This document shows positions 16,427-24,966 of a stretch of DNA of 52,520 nucleotides, piece by piece. Below the pieces are notes generated by a model, which was not told where the DNA came from, did not search any database, and saw only the letters and a list, made by a program, of their open reading frames with translations. Both the position numbers and the translations under genes were made by a program. The DNA lies in NCBI GenBank assembly GCA_039812685.1, contig JBDIBB010000010.1, positions 1 through 52,520 of the forward strand, in the 5' to 3' direction. Position 1 is the stretch's first letter, and each line of letters starts with the position of its first letter. This stretch comes from JBDIBB01 sp039812685 (lineage in GTDB: Bacteria > Acidobacteriota > Vicinamibacteria > Vicinamibacterales > JAFNAJ01).

Positions 16427-18094
16427 CTATCCGCCGGCTGCCGGCTCGGTGAACCAGTAGGCGCGCCGCCGCGCGGCGCCGGCGTGCAGTTGCCGGTTGG
16501 TCACGACGGCCAGGCCGCCGTGGATGACGATGCCGGCTCGCGAGATGTCGCAGGCATCGACGGTCAGCGTGAGCTGCCCCACACCGCTGAAGTCGGTCGG
16601 CATCCTGCCGACGGCACGGCTGTCGCCCTCGATGACGTCGGCGATGTCCTGCGGATCGACGTCGGCGCAGCACGGGTCGTCGGCGGTGAAGGTGCCGGCA
16701 TCGGCCGTCACCGTGATGGTGCCGTCGGGATCCAGCGCCGGCACGAGCGTCACCGGGCCGGAGAAGTCCACCTCGGGATCGGCCCAGCAGTCGACCGACG
16801 CGGTGGCGGTGCCGTCCACCCAGACGTGGCCGCCGGGCTGGCCGTGCTCCCCGGGGTCGGCGAGCGAGAGATCCAGGCGCGACAGCGTCACGTCGTGCCC
16901 CTGCATCTCGCGCACGCTGCCCTCGTTGTCGCTCTCCAGCCCGTCGAGCACCTGGCGCACCTTCACGGCGGCCACGGCGATCGAGAAGCCCGTGGTGCGG
17001 GCGAAGACATCAGGCGTGTCGCACGGCGTGGTATCACCCAGCGGCTCGATCTGCAGCGCGAGCACCTGCTGGGCCACCGTCGCCGGCACGAACGTCGTCA
17101 GGTCGATCTGGTCGCCCGAGGCGGGTGCCGGTGGCGTGAAGAGGGGGAACTCGAGGGTGCCGGCCATCGCGACGATCCGGTCCTCGATGAGCGCCTTCAC
17201 CTCGGCACTGGTGGGAATCGCCTGGACGACGTCGGGCCTGGCGCTGATTCGGGCGGCCACCTCCGACGCCATCACGGGCGCCGCCGCCGCGTCGTAGGCC
17301 GATGGGGTGGCGAAGGTGACCGAGACGTCCGAGGCCGTCACCGCGCTCAGCCGGACCCTGATCTCGCCGTCGCTCTGCTGCACGGGCACCTTCACGTCGA
17401 CCGTCATATCGGTGTTCATGTAGGTCTTGGAGACGCCCTGCACCTTGAAGTGCCCCGGCATGTGCACGGTGATCTGCGTCGCGCTGTCCACCGTGACGCT
17501 GATCGCCCCGCGGAATCCGGGGCTGCCCGGCTCGTCGTCGTAGATGTCGATGGTCACCATCACGGTGGTCGGCGAACCGGTGTCGAGATCCACCCATGGC
17601 TGACCGGTGCGGACGGTGTGGCCGAGGGCGGGATCGGCGTCGTACATCGCGTGGATCGCAGGCTCGACCAGCTCGGGCGTCAGCGTGATCGCCCCGCCCG
17701 AGACGACGAGGTTCAGCGCCGCGGCGGTCACCCCCGGGAAGCGCAGCATCAGCTTCGGCGGGACGCTCGCGTCCTTCTGGAACGTACCCGGCAGGTCGAA
17801 CGTGATGCCGTACACGATGACATCGAGGTCGGGGATGTCGGTGACCTCCACCTCGACGCGCATCGCGAGGTGGAGCGTGGCCGCGAGATCGACCGGCGTG
17901 AGGGCGAGCGACGGGGGGTGCGTGACGACGTCCTCCGGCCGGACCGACACGTCGGCGAGGTGGCCGCCGACGGGGACGCCGGACCACTGCTGGCTGGCGG
18001 CGCCGTCGCTCTCGGAGAACGCCGCACGCAGGAAGTCGTTCAGCGTGGCCAGCGGCAGTTCCAGCACGTAGCGATAGCAGGAGGTGAGCGACAC
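16427..18094 (-). CDS. Unrecognised 555-residue beta-rich protein
   Basis: No family recognised. Start GTG at 18094 with GAGGGG five bases ahead. There is no signal peptide. After a helical opening (LATLNDFLRAAFSE) most of the chain alternates short beta-strand-like segments (VEVEVTDIPDLDVIVYGITF, GAISVTVDSATQITVHMPG, TVDVKVPVQQ), with a repeat-like second half containing VDGTATASVDCW and ADDPCCADVD (about 471-480). The alternating pattern recalls elongated lipid-binding (TULIP-like) or beta-sandwich proteins; this is a guess from texture only. The DPCC motif is shared with the 461-residue protein. Gaps to its neighbours are 9 and 22 bases. Confidence 0.78.
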   Translation of the reverse strand: MSLTSCYRYVLELPLATLNDFLRAAFSESDGAASQQWSGVPVGGHLADVSVRPEDVVTHPPSLALTPVDLAATLHLAMRVEVEVTDIPDLDVIVYGITFDLPGTFQKDASVPPKLMLRFPGVTAAALNLVVSGGAITLTPELVEPAIHAMYDADPALGHTVRTGQPWVDLDTGSPTTVMVTIDIYDDEPGSPGFRGAISVTVDSATQITVHMPGHFKVQGVSKTYMNTDMTVDVKVPVQQSDGEIRVRLSAVTASDVSVTFATPSAYDAAAAPVMASEVAARISARPDVVQAIPTSAEVKALIEDRIVAMAGTLEFPLFTPPAPASGDQIDLTTFVPATVAQQVLALQIEPLGDTTPCDTPDVFARTTGFSIAVAAVKVRQVLDGLESDNEGSVREMQGHDVTLSRLDLSLADPGEHGQPGGHVWVDGTATASVDCWADPEVDFSGPVTLVPALDPDGTITVTADAGTFTADDPCCADVDPQDIADVIEGDSRAVGRMPTDFSGVGQLTLTVDACDISRAGIVIHGGLAVVTNRQLHAGAARRRAYWFTEPAAGG

Positions 18095-18103
18095 GGGATC
18101 CCC

Positions 18104-18652
18104 TCACACCCTGAACCGGATGGACTGGAGCCAGTGGTGCCGCCGCTCACCCGACCTGTAAGCGTCGTACACGTGGCGGGGATGGAAGATCAGCGCGCCC
18201 TGCCGCGCGCGATCGTACTCGGCCAGCAGCGCCGCCAGCGGGTACTGCTCGCGAAAGACCCGGCTGCGCACGCGCCGGCGTCGCGCGCGCGGGTCGGGAT
18301 CTTCCTCCAGCACACCGGCCACCTCGCGCGGCAGCCGGCGCCGCGCCTCGGCGGACAGCGGCAGGTCCGCCTCGATGCCGAGCGCGATGAACTGCGCGCG
18401 CAGCTCGTGCTCGAGCCGTGCGATTCGCTCGACGAGCTTCGGGGGGAACCGGAGTCGATCGACAACGTGCGCCTTGAGCTCGGGCGTCAGCACGACGCCC
18501 GCGTCCTCGAGGGCGAAGAGCGGGTTCACCAGCAGCAGGCGCGCGAGCTCCGGCTGGCCGTTGAACCTCCGGCAGATGGTGCGGATGTGCCTGCGGAGAT
18601 CGCGGTGCGTCTCGACGCGGATCGGATCGCCGCCGCCGGTGTCGTCCTTCAC
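18104..18652 (-). CDS. Unrecognised 182-residue helical protein with a leader-peptide-like segment
   Basis: Start GTG at 18652 with GGGGAGG five bases ahead. Mostly charged, helical sequence, no membrane segment. Residues 39-59 read LLLVNPLFALEDAGVVLTPEL, resembling the leader regions of NHLP/Nif11-type modified peptides (a short helix, an NPxxAL segment, then G-V-x-L). The C-terminal half is very basic (DPRARRRRVRSRVFRE) and ends with aromatic residues and IRFRV. Without a cleavable core peptide this is only a resemblance; it could be a small scaffold or adaptor. It sits between the protease and the 555-residue gene. Confidence 0.75.
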   Translation of the reverse strand: MKDDTGGGDPIRVETHRDLRRHIRTICRRFNGQPELARLLLVNPLFALEDAGVVLTPELKAHVVDRLRFPPKLVERIARLEHELRAQFIALGIEADLPLSAEARRRLPREVAGVLEEDPDPRARRRRVRSRVFREQYPLAALLAEYDRARQGALIFHPRHVYDAYRSGERRHHWLQSIRFRV

Positions 18653-18706
18653 GGGCGCCTCCCCGGCGGGGCGGCGGCGCGACCGCCGCCCCGCTGCCGT
18701 CGAACC

Positions 18707-20209
18707 TCACTTGCAGGAGTCGTCGCGCTGGCGGATGAACTTCACCTGCCCCACGACGTCCTGCACCTCCTTCAGCAGCTGCTCGTCGTTGAGCATCGCG
18801 AGCAGCTCGCGGGCGGTGCGGCCCTGCGCCCGCTCGGCAGCCATCTTGAACAGCCGCTCGCTCGCCTCGCGCTCATCGCGGCTCATGTACTTCTGCGCGC
18901 GCTTGAGCGCGGTCCGAGCCTCGCGCAGGTGCGCCTCGGTGATCTTGCGGTCGCCCGACTCGCCCTCCACGAACGCCGCCGTCGCCTCCTGCCGGTACTT
19001 CTCGAACAGGCGGCGGGCGTACTCACGGTCGTCGGGGTCGATCGGCGTGCGCTCGAACCGCTCCAGCAGGCGCTCCTCGTTGGCGAAGAACAGGTCGACG
19101 CCGTAGCGTCCGAGCCTGGTGGGCCGCAGGAACCTGTCGCGCACAACCTCGGCCATGCACTGTTCCTGCTTCAGGTCGGCGCCGAGCACGCCCGCCGCGG
19201 CGCTCGTCGTGCCGCAGCCGCACTTGTCCTCGCTGCCGCCGGCCCCGCCGCGGTAGACGACCGAGCCCGAGTCGCCGCCGTCGCTCATCCACGCGGTGGT
19301 GATCTGGCCGTCGAAGGTCGTGTCGCCCCACGGGTAGCCGGAGACGACGACGGTGGCGTCGATCTCGGTGATGGTGGAGGTGGTGTATTCGGTGGTGCGG
19401 CCCACCTTCTCGACGTTCATGTCGATGTCGGCCCCGACGATCGCGTTGGCCCCGGTGGGAAACGAGATGTTCAGCTGCGACAGCACGTCGGCGATGGGGT
19501 TCATGATCGTGCGGTTGCAGCCGCCGGCAAACAGCAGGCCGACCGCCGGGTGGTCCGCGTTGGCGGTGGGGATGATGTTGTTGTGTACCTGATCGATCAC
19601 CTCCCCCTTCAGCGTCTGCGCGATGGCCCCGTCCACGCGGTTGGTGCCGGTGGCGCTGAGCATCACGAGCCGCTTGAAGGTGGCGATGGTATCGGCCGGG
19701 GCGCCGCCGCCGTCGAACACGCCGGGCTGGACGATGGCATCGCCCGCCACGGCCGAGTTCGAGTCGCCCATCACGTGGTTGTTGCTGAGGATGCACTGGC
19801 TGCCGTCGGTGTTGTCGGTGACGACGGCGCCCAGCGTGCCGGCGGTGACGTTGAGGTGACCGATGCTGATGCCGGCCGTCGCCGGCCGCTCGCGCGCGGT
19901 GAACGACAGCGCGTAGATGGGGCCGGTCTCGACGACGTCCACCTCGACGCAGTCGGCGCCGACGTACATCCGCCGCGGCAGCAGCCGGCTGGGCGGCAGG
20001 ATGCGCCTGGGCGCCTTCCGGAGGACGTAGACGACGAGGGCGGGTTCGTCGGTGGTCTCACCGTGCGCGATGCGGCGACCGAACGCCAGGCCGGTGATGT
20101 TGCGGTCGCGAAGGAACTCGGCTCCGTGACGCTGCCTGAGCGCGTGGACCAGGAACCGCCCCTTGGCGAACCGCTCCTCGGAGATCTTGGGACGCTGCGC
20201 CTCCGCCAT
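18707..20209 (-). CDS. Chymotrypsin-fold serine protease with N-terminal pro-like domain, not secreted
   Basis: 500 residues. The catalytic triad is visible: His145 in LSNNHVMGD, Asp193 in RVDGAIA and Ser314 in GGDSGSVV. Residues about 17-95 form a separate domain with TGLAFGRR, EPALVVYVLRKAP and a following VGADCVEVDVVETG, typical of the N-terminal part of bacterial Nal1-like/S1-type proteases. The C-terminal 120 residues are a charged helical region ending KFIRQRDDSCK. There is no signal peptide, so it probably acts in the cytoplasm. A GAGGTGG site four bases before the ATG at 20209 supports the start. The small gene just upstream encodes a free-standing version of the N-terminal domain. 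Its target is unknown; other products of this operon are obvious candidates. Confidence 0.88.
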   Translation of the reverse strand: MAEAQRPKISEERFAKGRFLVHALRQRHGAEFLRDRNITGLAFGRRIAHGETTDEPALVVYVLRKAPRRILPPSRLLPRRMYVGADCVEVDVVETGPIYALSFTARERPATAGISIGHLNVTAGTLGAVVTDNTDGSQCILSNNHVMGDSNSAVAGDAIVQPGVFDGGGAPADTIATFKRLVMLSATGTNRVDGAIAQTLKGEVIDQVHNNIIPTANADHPAVGLLFAGGCNRTIMNPIADVLSQLNISFPTGANAIVGADIDMNVEKVGRTTEYTTSTITEIDATVVVSGYPWGDTTFDGQITTAWMSDGGDSGSVVYRGGAGGSEDKCGCGTTSAAAGVLGADLKQEQCMAEVVRDRFLRPTRLGRYGVDLFFANEERLLERFERTPIDPDDREYARRLFEKYRQEATAAFVEGESGDRKITEAHLREARTALKRAQKYMSRDEREASERLFKMAAERAQGRTARELLAMLNDEQLLKEVQDVVGQVKFIRQRDDSCK

Positions 20210-20290
20210 GTTGCCACCTCGGCTTTCCGCCGGCCCGCCTCCGCGGTCCGGATTCGGGGCCCCCGCCGCGCGGCTCGCACACCCTGTGCG

Positions 20291-20515
20291 TCACTGCACG
20301 CCGAACCGCCCCGTGACTTCGAACTTCAACCGCACGCCGTCGACGAACACCGGCTCCGTGAGGCCCTCGCGCGCCGCTGGCAGGTACACCACCAGCACGT
20401 AGTCATCGCCCTGCCTGCCAATGCCCAGACCCACCGCTCCGTACTGCGCGATGAGCGCCTCTTCCCTCGCGCGCTTCACGGCACGCACCCGCTCAAGCTC
20501 CGGTGACGTCGTCAC
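20291..20515 (-). CDS. 74-residue protein resembling the protease's N-terminal domain
   Basis: GTG start at 20515, inside the last codons of the polyprenyl synthetase gene (about 23 bases of overlap), so it is translationally coupled. The protein has a charged helix (ELERVRAVKRAREEALI), then AVGLGIGRQ and YVLVVYLPAAREG, then VDGVRLKFEVTG. These match in order TGLAFGRR, ALVVYVLRKAP and VGADCVEVDVVETG of the next gene's protease. It may be an inhibitor, chaperone or second pro-domain acting in trans. It is 81 bases ahead of the protease start. Confidence 0.75.
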   Translation of the reverse strand: MTTSPELERVRAVKRAREEALIAQYGAVGLGIGRQGDDYVLVVYLPAAREGLTEPVFVDGVRLKFEVTGRFGVQ

Positions 20516-21572
20516 GAACCGCTCGCTTGCGGCGTCCCGTGCGTGGCGGGCGTTCGAGCCCGCCCCAGGGACAGCCGCGGATGTAGTCCAGCAGATCGGC
20601 CAGGCCGCTGCGGTAGATGTTGACCGGCATGAGTCGCAGCCGATCCTGCGCCTCCTGGTAGAAGCCCCCGGCCGTCTCCAGGCAGCGGTCGATCACCGCC
20701 CGGCCGGCGAGCCTGCGATAGAGTGCCGCCTGGGCCGCGTCGTCCAGCGGGACGGCCGCCGCCACCTTCCGCAGCAGCGGGCTGCGGGGAAAGAGCGCCC
20801 AGGCGTGGATCATCGGCAGCGTGACGGTGCCCTCGGCGAGGTTGTTGCGGAGGCTCTTGCGCGCCACCGACGCATCGCCGGCGACGTCCATCACGTCGTC
20901 CATGATCTGGAAATGGAGGCCGAGGTTCAGGCCGAACTCGCGGTAGACCTGGCGCAGTGCCGGCGGCGCGCCCGCCATCGCGGCGCCCGCCTCACAGCAG
21001 CCCGCGAAGAAGGCCGCCGTCTTCTTCGCGATCACGTCGAGGTAGTGCGGCAGCGACATGCGCTCGTTCCAGTCGAGCCGGCGCAGGTACCGATCGAGCT
21101 GATCCGCCTCGCCGTGCGCGATCTGCAACCCGGTGTCGGCGAGCTGCTGCGCGAGCAGGATGTCCTCGCGCGATTGCGCGGCGTCGAGCACGAGCTTCAG
21201 GCCGCGAAAGACCATGTAGTCGCCGATGAGCAGGGCCAGCCCCTGGCCGTTGTCCATCTGCACCGTCGGGACGCCGCGGCGCACCTGCGCGCGATCCACG
21301 AGATCGTCGTGCACCAGCGACGCCTCGTGCAGCAGCTCGATCGCCGCCGCCAGCCGCGACTCGCGGCCGTCGGCCGAGACGCGGCCGTGGCGATCGAGGC
21401 GTACGGAGAGGTTCGAGAGCAGGAAGGCGATCGGGCGCAGGCGCTTGCCGGCCACCCAGGGGTAGGTACACAGGAAGCGGACCGACTTGGCCTCGATCAG
21501 GTGCGCTTCGCTGTCGCGCAGCAGGTCGGCGACCAGCGTGTAGCACAGTCGCGACTGGAACTCGCCCGGCAT
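20493..21572 (-). CDS. Polyprenyl (trans-isoprenyl) diphosphate synthase
   Basis: 359 residues. Start ATG at 21572, with GGAAGG 6-7 bases ahead; the GTG at 21599 adds nine residues with no ribosome site. It is an all-helical prenyl chain-elongating enzyme: GKRLRP (IPP-binding lysine region), the first aspartate motif HDDLVD (Asp89, 90, 93), KKTAAFF, and the second motif FQIMDDVMD (Asp225, 226, 229). Both magnesium sites are intact, so it should be active on allylic diphosphate plus IPP. The product length cannot be read reliably. It may make quinone side chains, but here it is the first gene of a leftward unit with a protease, unknown proteins, ACP and ketosynthase. Confidence 0.92.
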   Translation of the reverse strand: MPGEFQSRLCYTLVADLLRDSEAHLIEAKSVRFLCTYPWVAGKRLRPIAFLLSNLSVRLDRHGRVSADGRESRLAAAIELLHEASLVHDDLVDRAQVRRGVPTVQMDNGQGLALLIGDYMVFRGLKLVLDAAQSREDILLAQQLADTGLQIAHGEADQLDRYLRRLDWNERMSLPHYLDVIAKKTAAFFAGCCEAGAAMAGAPPALRQVYREFGLNLGLHFQIMDDVMDVAGDASVARKSLRNNLAEGTVTLPMIHAWALFPRSPLLRKVAAAVPLDDAAQAALYRRLAGRAVIDRCLETAGGFYQEAQDRLRLMPVNIYRSGLADLLDYIRGCPWGGLERPPRTGRRKRAVRDDVTGA

Positions 21573-21731
21573 GAACCACCTTCCGATGCGGGCGCACACC
21601 GTCGATCGAGGATCGGCGGCACGACGCTGCGGTCACGCACGGGCGCCAGAAGGGCGTCCCACGCGAGCCTCAATCCAACCGACGGTGAACGGACCGGCAG
21701 GACCCGCGAAGACGGAATGCTGGGAGTTCGA

Positions 21732-21762
21732 ACTGTAACACCAACGGCTGAGCTTGTGTCAA
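21732..21762 (-). promoter_or_regulatory. Promoter for the polyprenyl synthase - ketosynthase block
   Basis: On the minus strand a perfect -35 TTGACA (21757-21762) is followed after 19 bases by TACAGT (21732-21737; 4 of 6 matches). Distance to the ATG at 21572 is about 160 bases, so there is a long leader. The spacer is slightly long. The gap 21573-21787 has nothing else I can name. Confidence 0.45.
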
Positions 21763-21787
21763 GCAAATCCTGCAGACCAGGCTGGCG

Positions 21788-22300
21788 TCACTCGTAATAC
21801 TTCTTGTACATCCCGCGGCGGAAGAGCCACCCGCCGAGCGGGCCCAGCCACCCCAGCACGTGGTACATGTAGCCGAGGTCCATCAGCTCGATCAGGTTGC
21901 CGTCGAAGTCGCGGACGAAGAAGAACGAGTGTCCGCGCGGCGATCGCTCGGGCGGGCTGACGATCTCCACGCCCTTGCCCGCCAGGTAGTCGTGCCAGCG
22001 CCGCAGGTTGCGCACGTTGAAGGAGAAGTGCGTCAGCCCGATGCGGTTCCACGGGATCGAGGCCGGCGGCTGCTTCGGCTCGAACGCGAAGATTTCGAGG
22101 ACACCGCCGCCCGGCACGCGGATCCAGCCGATCTTGCAGCGCGGCGCCTCGCCCTGGACGCCGAAGAAGGCGCGCACCCGCTCGGGCGGCGTGTCGGCGA
22201 CGCCGACCAGCGGGCAGCCGAACACGTCGGCATAGAAGCGGACGGCCCTGTTGAAGTCCGACACGGTCAGGCCGACGTGGCTGAAGGACCGGGCTCTCAC
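21788..22300 (-). CDS. VOC-family (glyoxalase/dioxygenase superfamily) protein
   Basis: 170 residues; GTG start at 22300 with GAGGAG seven bases ahead. Two paired beta-alpha-beta modules: FSHVGLTVSDFNRAVRFYAD (first metal ligand His8), HFSFNVRNLRRWHDYLA (second His) and FDGNLIELMDLGY (glutamate ligand). The ligands for a metal centre are therefore present. The C-terminus adds a short Gly/Trp-rich hydrophobic stretch (LGWLGPLGGWLFRRGMYKKY) that is unusual for the family and might touch a membrane. It lies 58 bases after a GMC oxidoreductase in the same direction. The substrate is unknown. Confidence 0.85.
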   Translation of the reverse strand: MRARSFSHVGLTVSDFNRAVRFYADVFGCPLVGVADTPPERVRAFFGVQGEAPRCKIGWIRVPGGGVLEIFAFEPKQPPASIPWNRIGLTHFSFNVRNLRRWHDYLAGKGVEIVSPPERSPRGHSFFFVRDFDGNLIELMDLGYMYHVLGWLGPLGGWLFRRGMYKKYYE

Positions 22301-22358
22301 GGGAAGGCTCCTCTCCGGTGCGGCGCGCGTGCGGCCGCTGGAATCCGCGACAGGACCG

Positions 22359-23873
22359 TCACGACAAGTGGGTGTCTCTGATGTGATCGGCGACGCGCAG
22401 CGCCTGCGCGACGATGGTGAGCGCGGGATTCACCGCCGACGACGACGGGAAGAACGACGCGTCGACGACGAACAGGTTCTCCACGTCGTGGCTGCGGCAC
22501 CAGAGGTCGAGCACCGATCGCCGCGGGTCGGTGCCGAAGCACAGGGTGCCGCACTGGTGCGTGGTGTTCTGCGCGTGGTGCGAGTGCTCCACGATCGACC
22601 ACGCGCCCAGCTTCCGCAGGATGCGCTTGGCCTCGCGCACCAGCCGCCGGTGCGCCTTCAGGTTGTTGGGACGGTACAGCAACTGGATGCGGCCGTCGCG
22701 CGTGAGCACCACGCGGTTCCGCTCGTCGGGCAGGTCCTCGGACATCGCCAGCCAGTCGACGCCGCGCGCCACCCAGGCGTCGTAGGCCCACACCGGGATC
22801 CAGGGCACGACGGTCTGCGCCATCACGCCGTGGGTGCGGCCCTGCGACTGGATCTGGCCCAGCGGATAGTCGGCGCCGGGACCACGATGGTAGAAGTCGT
22901 TGATCGCGACGGTCTTCTGGAAGACGGTGTCGTTCACCCTGAACGGGTGGAACCCCTGCATCATCGTCGCCAGGTGCGCCATGTAGCGCCGGCCCACGAG
23001 GCCCGACGAGTTCGCCAGGCCGTCGGGGTGCGCCTCGCACGTCGATCGCAGCAGCAGCGCCGCGGAGTTCACCGCGCCGCACGACACCACGAAGAGCGGC
23101 GCCGACACCCGGATCCGCTCTCCGCCACGCTCCACCTCGACCGCCTCGACCGTGCGCCCGCGCGCGTCGGCGATCAGCCGGTGGGCGAACGTCCCGGTCC
23201 ACAGGGTGAGGTTGGGCCGCCGCGTCGCGGGCCGCACGCAGCACACGTCGGCCTCGCTCTTGGCCAGGTGGCGGCACGGGAACGAGTTGCAGGTGTTGCA
23301 GAGGATGCAGCCGCCGGGCGCGCCGGGGCTCCGCAGTCCGAGCGGCAGCGCCGAGGGGTGCAGCCCCATCGCCCGCAGTTGCTCGACGATTTCGGCCATG
23401 CGCGGCGCGTGCGCGATCGCCGGGAACGGATAGGGCCCGCGGGGGGGCTCGGTGGGATCATCCGAGCCGTCGCCGTGCACCTCGTAGAGCCGCTCGGCCC
23501 GCTCGTAGTACGGCGCCAGCGTCTCGTAGCCGATCGGCCAGGCGGGCGAGACGCCGTCGACGTGCGCCACCTCCTCGAAGTCCTCACGGCGCAGCCGGTA
23601 CATCACGCTGCCCCAGAACTTCGTGTTGCCGCCGACGCAGTAGTGCGTGTAGGGGCGGAAGAGGTGGCCACGGTCGTCGAGCCACCGCTCGGACGTCTGG
23701 TACCGCAGCTGTTTCCAGACCGCAACGGGATCGGCGTTTTCCGGTTCCTGCGGCACGAAGCCGCCCCGCTCGATCAGGAGGATGCGCGCATCGGTGTCTG
23801 CCAGGGCGTGCGCCAGGGTGCCGCCGCCCGCCCCGGTGCCGATGATGACGATGTCGAACCGCTCGTTCCGCAT
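22359..23873 (-). CDS. GMC-family FAD-dependent oxidoreductase
   Basis: 504 residues. The N-terminal FAD-binding motif is IVIIGTGAGGGTLAHAL (residues 8-24), with the acidic ribose-binding end LLIERGG; then NTKFWGSVMYRL and a cysteine-rich segment CILCNTCNSFPCRH, typical of the glucose-methanol-choline subgroup lacking an export signal. The C-terminus has VVDASFFPSSSAVNPALTI, the conserved FAD-contacting region. It probably oxidises a sugar or alcohol. It begins two bases after the Gfo/Idh/MocA gene ends and precedes the VOC gene, a grouping often linked to sugar oxidation (inference). The electron acceptor is not encoded here. Confidence 0.92.
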   Translation of the reverse strand: MRNERFDIVIIGTGAGGGTLAHALADTDARILLIERGGFVPQEPENADPVAVWKQLRYQTSERWLDDRGHLFRPYTHYCVGGNTKFWGSVMYRLRREDFEEVAHVDGVSPAWPIGYETLAPYYERAERLYEVHGDGSDDPTEPPRGPYPFPAIAHAPRMAEIVEQLRAMGLHPSALPLGLRSPGAPGGCILCNTCNSFPCRHLAKSEADVCCVRPATRRPNLTLWTGTFAHRLIADARGRTVEAVEVERGGERIRVSAPLFVVSCGAVNSAALLLRSTCEAHPDGLANSSGLVGRRYMAHLATMMQGFHPFRVNDTVFQKTVAINDFYHRGPGADYPLGQIQSQGRTHGVMAQTVVPWIPVWAYDAWVARGVDWLAMSEDLPDERNRVVLTRDGRIQLLYRPNNLKAHRRLVREAKRILRKLGAWSIVEHSHHAQNTTHQCGTLCFGTDPRRSVLDLWCRSHDVENLFVVDASFFPSSSAVNPALTIVAQALRVADHIRDTHLS

Positions 23874-23875
23874 CG

Positions 23876-24895
23876 CTACCGGAGGCCGGGCTCGCCGGAC
23901 GCCGCCGCGCGCGGGATCGTGTCGAGGTTCGAGTAGATCTGCTCCATCAGGTAGTGATCGTCGAGGGCGCGCTCCAGACTCATCTCCGGCGTCGTCGCCT
24001 CGCGGATCGCGCGGGCGAAGTCGCGGTGCATCGCGCGATACCCCCGGATGTCGCGCAGCCCGGGCTGGATGAGCCGTGTCCGCTCGCCGCGCACCAGCAT
24101 CACGACGCCGTTGGACTCGAACGTGATCACCCCCCGCCGGCCGTAGATCTTCGACACACGCAGGCCACGCAGCAGCGATGGGATCTCCCGCGAGTAGACG
24201 AGCGTTCCGACGCTGCCGTTGTCGTAGCGGAGGGTCACGAGCATGCTCTTGACCCGGCGATCCGGCCCGACCGCCGGTGAGGGCCTGGGGCGCAGGCCGT
24301 GCGCGCCGACGATGCGCGGGCCCAGACTGCCGGCGACGTGGAGCCAGTGGATGCCTTCCTCGAAGAACGCGTCGCCGCCGGCGAGCGCTTCGTCGTTGCG
24401 CCAGTCGTCAGCCCGCTTCAGGCGCCGCGCGATCGTCACGAAGTGGGCAAAGACCACCTCGCCGATGGCCTGCTCGGCCAGCAGTTGCCGCAGCCTCACG
24501 GCGAGCGGCTTGTAGTGATCGTTCTCGCCGACGATGACGACCCGGCCGGCCCGGTCGCGGGCGGCGATGGCGGCGTGGAAGTCGTCGGTGTGCGGGAACG
24601 CGGGCTTCTCCACCAGCACGTGTTTGCCGGCGGCGAGCGCGGCGAGGGTGAGCTCGCGGTGATCGCGCGGCGGCACGGCCACCACCACGGCGTCCACCTC
24701 CGGATCGTCGAAGGCGGCGCGATAGCCGCCATAGCTCCGCGCCCCGCCGAACCGCCGGCGATAGGCCTCCGCCCGCGCGGCATCACGGCTCGCATAGGAG
24801 CAGACGAAGTCGCTGCGAAGCGACTTCAGCGCCCGGCTGTGCACGCCTGTGATGAAGCCGCACCCGAGAAAGGCGAGGTGGATACGCTCGGCCAT
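23876..24895 (-). CDS. Gfo/Idh/MocA-family oxidoreductase
   Basis: 339 residues, NAD(P)-dependent sugar dehydrogenase-type enzyme. The Rossmann motif IHLAFLGCGFITGVHSRAL is at the N-terminus, the conserved catalytic lysine in GKHVLVEKPAF, and EGIHWLHVAGSLG carries the histidine pair of the family. The ATG at 24895 is chosen; a GTG at 24904 in frame is also possible, and neither has a clear ribosome site. Two bases separate it from the GMC oxidoreductase, so they are probably one sugar-oxidation unit. The substrate cannot be read. Confidence 0.92.
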   Translation of the reverse strand: MAERIHLAFLGCGFITGVHSRALKSLRSDFVCSYASRDAARAEAYRRRFGGARSYGGYRAAFDDPEVDAVVVAVPPRDHRELTLAALAAGKHVLVEKPAFPHTDDFHAAIAARDRAGRVVIVGENDHYKPLAVRLRQLLAEQAIGEVVFAHFVTIARRLKRADDWRNDEALAGGDAFFEEGIHWLHVAGSLGPRIVGAHGLRPRPSPAVGPDRRVKSMLVTLRYDNGSVGTLVYSREIPSLLRGLRVSKIYGRRGVITFESNGVVMLVRGERTRLIQPGLRDIRGYRAMHRDFARAIREATTPEMSLERALDDHYLMEQIYSNLDTIPRAAASGEPGLR

Positions 24896-24917
24896 GAGAG
24901 ACACGCGACGGCCGCCG

Positions 24918-24938
24918 CGGGGCGTACTCGACGCCCCG
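24918..24938 (-). terminator. Strong stem-loop ending the ABC remnant region
   Basis: CGGGGCGT (24918-24925) pairs perfectly with ACGCCCCG (24931-24938) around a 5-base loop. On the minus strand it follows the decayed ABC ATPase and precedes the Gfo/Idh/MocA start. There is no T-run. Confidence 0.5.
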
Positions 24939-24966
24939 TCCGGCGCGGCGCAAACACGTCATTGAA

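Noticed and set aside
15755..20506. 1583-codon open frame on the + strand
   Set aside because: Antisense to the protease and unknown genes, which have ribosome sites, short gaps and a catalytic triad. No domain is recognisable in the + frame.
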